Assembly (NCBI GenBank): GCA_963573385.1
Contig: CAUYLG010047182.1
Coordinates: 38,003 to 102,002, forward strand
Direction of reading: 5' to 3'
DNA from: Cacajao melanocephalus
Taxonomy: Eukaryota > Chordata > Mammalia > Primates > Pitheciidae
Length of the DNA stretch: 64,000 nucleotides
The translations under genes were made by a program, and so were the position numbers. Below, one piece after another: positions 62,870-64,000 of this stretch (position 1 is the stretch's first letter; each line of letters begins with the position of its first letter). The notes beneath the pieces are model-generated. The model saw nothing but the letters and a program-made list of their open reading frames with translations. It had not been told where the DNA came from and did no database searches.

Positions 62870-63492
62870 TGCTACAGCTCCGATGAGTGGAGGAACCAGG
62901 GTTCTTGGCCCTCGTGCCGGTTTAGATAAAACAACACTGATGCACGTGGACTGGTTTTAAGGAGCAGAGAGTTTAATAGCCAAGAAGGAAGGGAGAAGAC
63001 ACAGGGAAGAAGCTCCTGCATACAGAGACAGAAGAAGGGGATCTCCAAAGCCAAAAGAGGAGGTCCCCACCTGCCGCGGATACCAGCCAGGTATATATGC
63101 AGAGTCTGGGGGAGGTGATGTTTGGTTTTCATAGGGCTCAGGGGATTGGTTTGACCATGAAATGTCATTCATGCAGCCCAGGAAAAAGCTGGTCCTCCCA
63201 CTCTAGTCCTTTAATATGCAAATGTGGGGCACCACAGTTGTTCTACACAAGTGGGGATCTGTGGGGGCTGCCATGTTGCCAGGAACATATGGGGCAAGGG
63301 CAAGGAGGCCTGGGATCGCCATGTTGGGTGGACCCAGTTCTAATGGCCTGTATTTGCAAATCAAAAGTTGCCAGCCTGGTTCTAAGAGCCAGGGCTTTAC
63401 AAGAAACTTTCCTGGAGATACTTTAAAAAATGAAAACTTCCCAAGAACTCCTTTTCCTATCTGGCTAAAATTTCTTAATAACTCCTACCACA
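62870..63492 (-). mobile_element. Solo LTR, ERV1-type, 623 bp
   Basis: On the - strand it runs TGTGGTAGGAG to CTGTAGCA, with inverted TG/CA ends. CAAG at 62866-62869 and again at 63493-63496 is a 4-bp target duplication, as made by gammaretrovirus-like elements. The - strand shows a TATATA box (about 63091-63096) and an ATTAAA signal near 62970, in the right order for an LTR promoter and poly(A) site. No internal region remains. Family unassigned. Confidence 0.85.
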
Positions 63493-63756
63493 CAAGTGCC
63501 TTTAACTCAAAATAATATGTCATTACTTTGGGGTGGCATGTTCTTAACTCCTTCACTAGTAACTTTTTATTTTTTAATCTTAAAGTTTGAGTTGGATTCT
63601 CTTGCAACCTAAAGTCTTCTGAGGTTCTGAAATACTTAAGCCAAATTGCTCAACAGGGGGCGCCGTCACTCCAGAGAATGAGGTCATGCTTCAGGTAGAA
63701 CTGGTCTAACATATATCTGGAGATTTAGTAGCATTGGCTTCAGGAGTGGTGACCTG
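63493..63756. other. Older repeat continuing past the solo LTR
   Basis: Starts with the second CAAG, then TGCCTTTAACTCAAAATAAT; appears to continue the sequence left of 62866. Nothing else assigned. Confidence 0.35.
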
Positions 63757-63940
63757 AAGACACATAATTGTTAGATTCACCAGGGTTGAAATGAAGGTAA
63801 AAATGCTAAGGGCAGCCATAAAGGCAGGCTAGGTTATCCACAAAGGGAAGCCCATCAGACTCACAGTGGATCTCTCAGCAGAAACCCTACAAGCCAGGAG
63901 AGAGTGGGGGCCAATATTTAACATCCTTAAAGAAAACACA
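63757..63940 (+). mobile_element. L1 ORF1 fragment, sense
   Basis: One frame reads KGKPIRLTVDLSAETLQARR then EWGPIFNILKEN, part of the L1 ORF1 C-terminal domain. A TAG upstream in the same frame (near 63829) and abrupt loss of similarity after about 63940 show a non-functional scrap. Similarity to the consensus is high, so it is a fairly young (L1P-type) piece. Confidence 0.8.
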
Positions 63941-64000
63941 GGTTCCTGGGCAGCAGTGGGTAAGGGCAGGATCAGAATGACCATAACCAGGGGAGGTGGT

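Noticed and set aside
62870..63492. A provirus with coding regions
   Set aside because: Only one LTR with flanking target duplications is present; there is no internal sequence between LTRs.

Overview
This window is primate nuclear DNA. It carries about 50 Alu elements in both orientations, old L1, MIR and DNA-transposon debris, GT-AG introns and one CpG-island promoter. It holds most of two protein-coding genes, transcribed toward each other. On the + strand is the 3' part of PSIP1, which encodes LEDGF/p75 and p52. On the - strand is the complete coding sequence of SNAPC3, the SNAP50 subunit of the snRNA-activating protein complex. In human these genes are neighbours on chromosome 9p22, so the window corresponds to that locus in reverse orientation.

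Species. The reading frames are intact and spliced, so these are the genes and not processed copies. Compared with the human proteins as I remember them, PSIP1 differs at about 8 of the 378 residues present, and SNAPC3 has several changes plus one extra residue in exon 1. This favours a non-human simian, but I cannot name the species.

Layout. Positions 1-18.9 kb: PSIP1 from residue 153 (A of the NLS GRKRKAEKQ) to the stop codon at 17296-17298. This stretch covers the end of the NLS, two AT-hook-like motifs, the charged linker and the integrase-binding domain (IBD). It also has the alternative p52 terminal exon at 11638 and a long A/T-rich 3' UTR. Positions 19-23 kb: the gap between the two 3' ends, with three Alus. 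Positions 23.0-58.3 kb: SNAPC3, nine coding exons on the - strand (stop 23003-23005, start codon 58335-58337), 412 codons plus stop. Its introns are full of repeats: a sense-strand L1 broken up by Alus (36.9-43.1 kb), a U6 snRNA retropseudogene (45.26 kb), and an antisense L1 block (46.3-52.5 kb). Positions 57.9-58.8 kb: the SNAPC3 CpG-island promoter, with ZNF143-type motifs. Positions 59-64 kb: intergenic DNA with layered insertions, including two solo LTRs flanked by target-site duplications, a Tigger-like MITE, Alus and a young-type L1 ORF1 fragment.

Function. PSIP1 tethers proteins to transcribed chromatin. SNAPC3 helps recognise the proximal sequence element of snRNA promoters. The sequence shows no functional link between them beyond adjacency. 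I found no CRISPR array, operon, phage or other clearly new biological system. The observations of most interest are a local direct repeat around SNAPC3 exon 8, the ZNF143-type promoter motifs, and the nested LTR, Alu and L1 layers.
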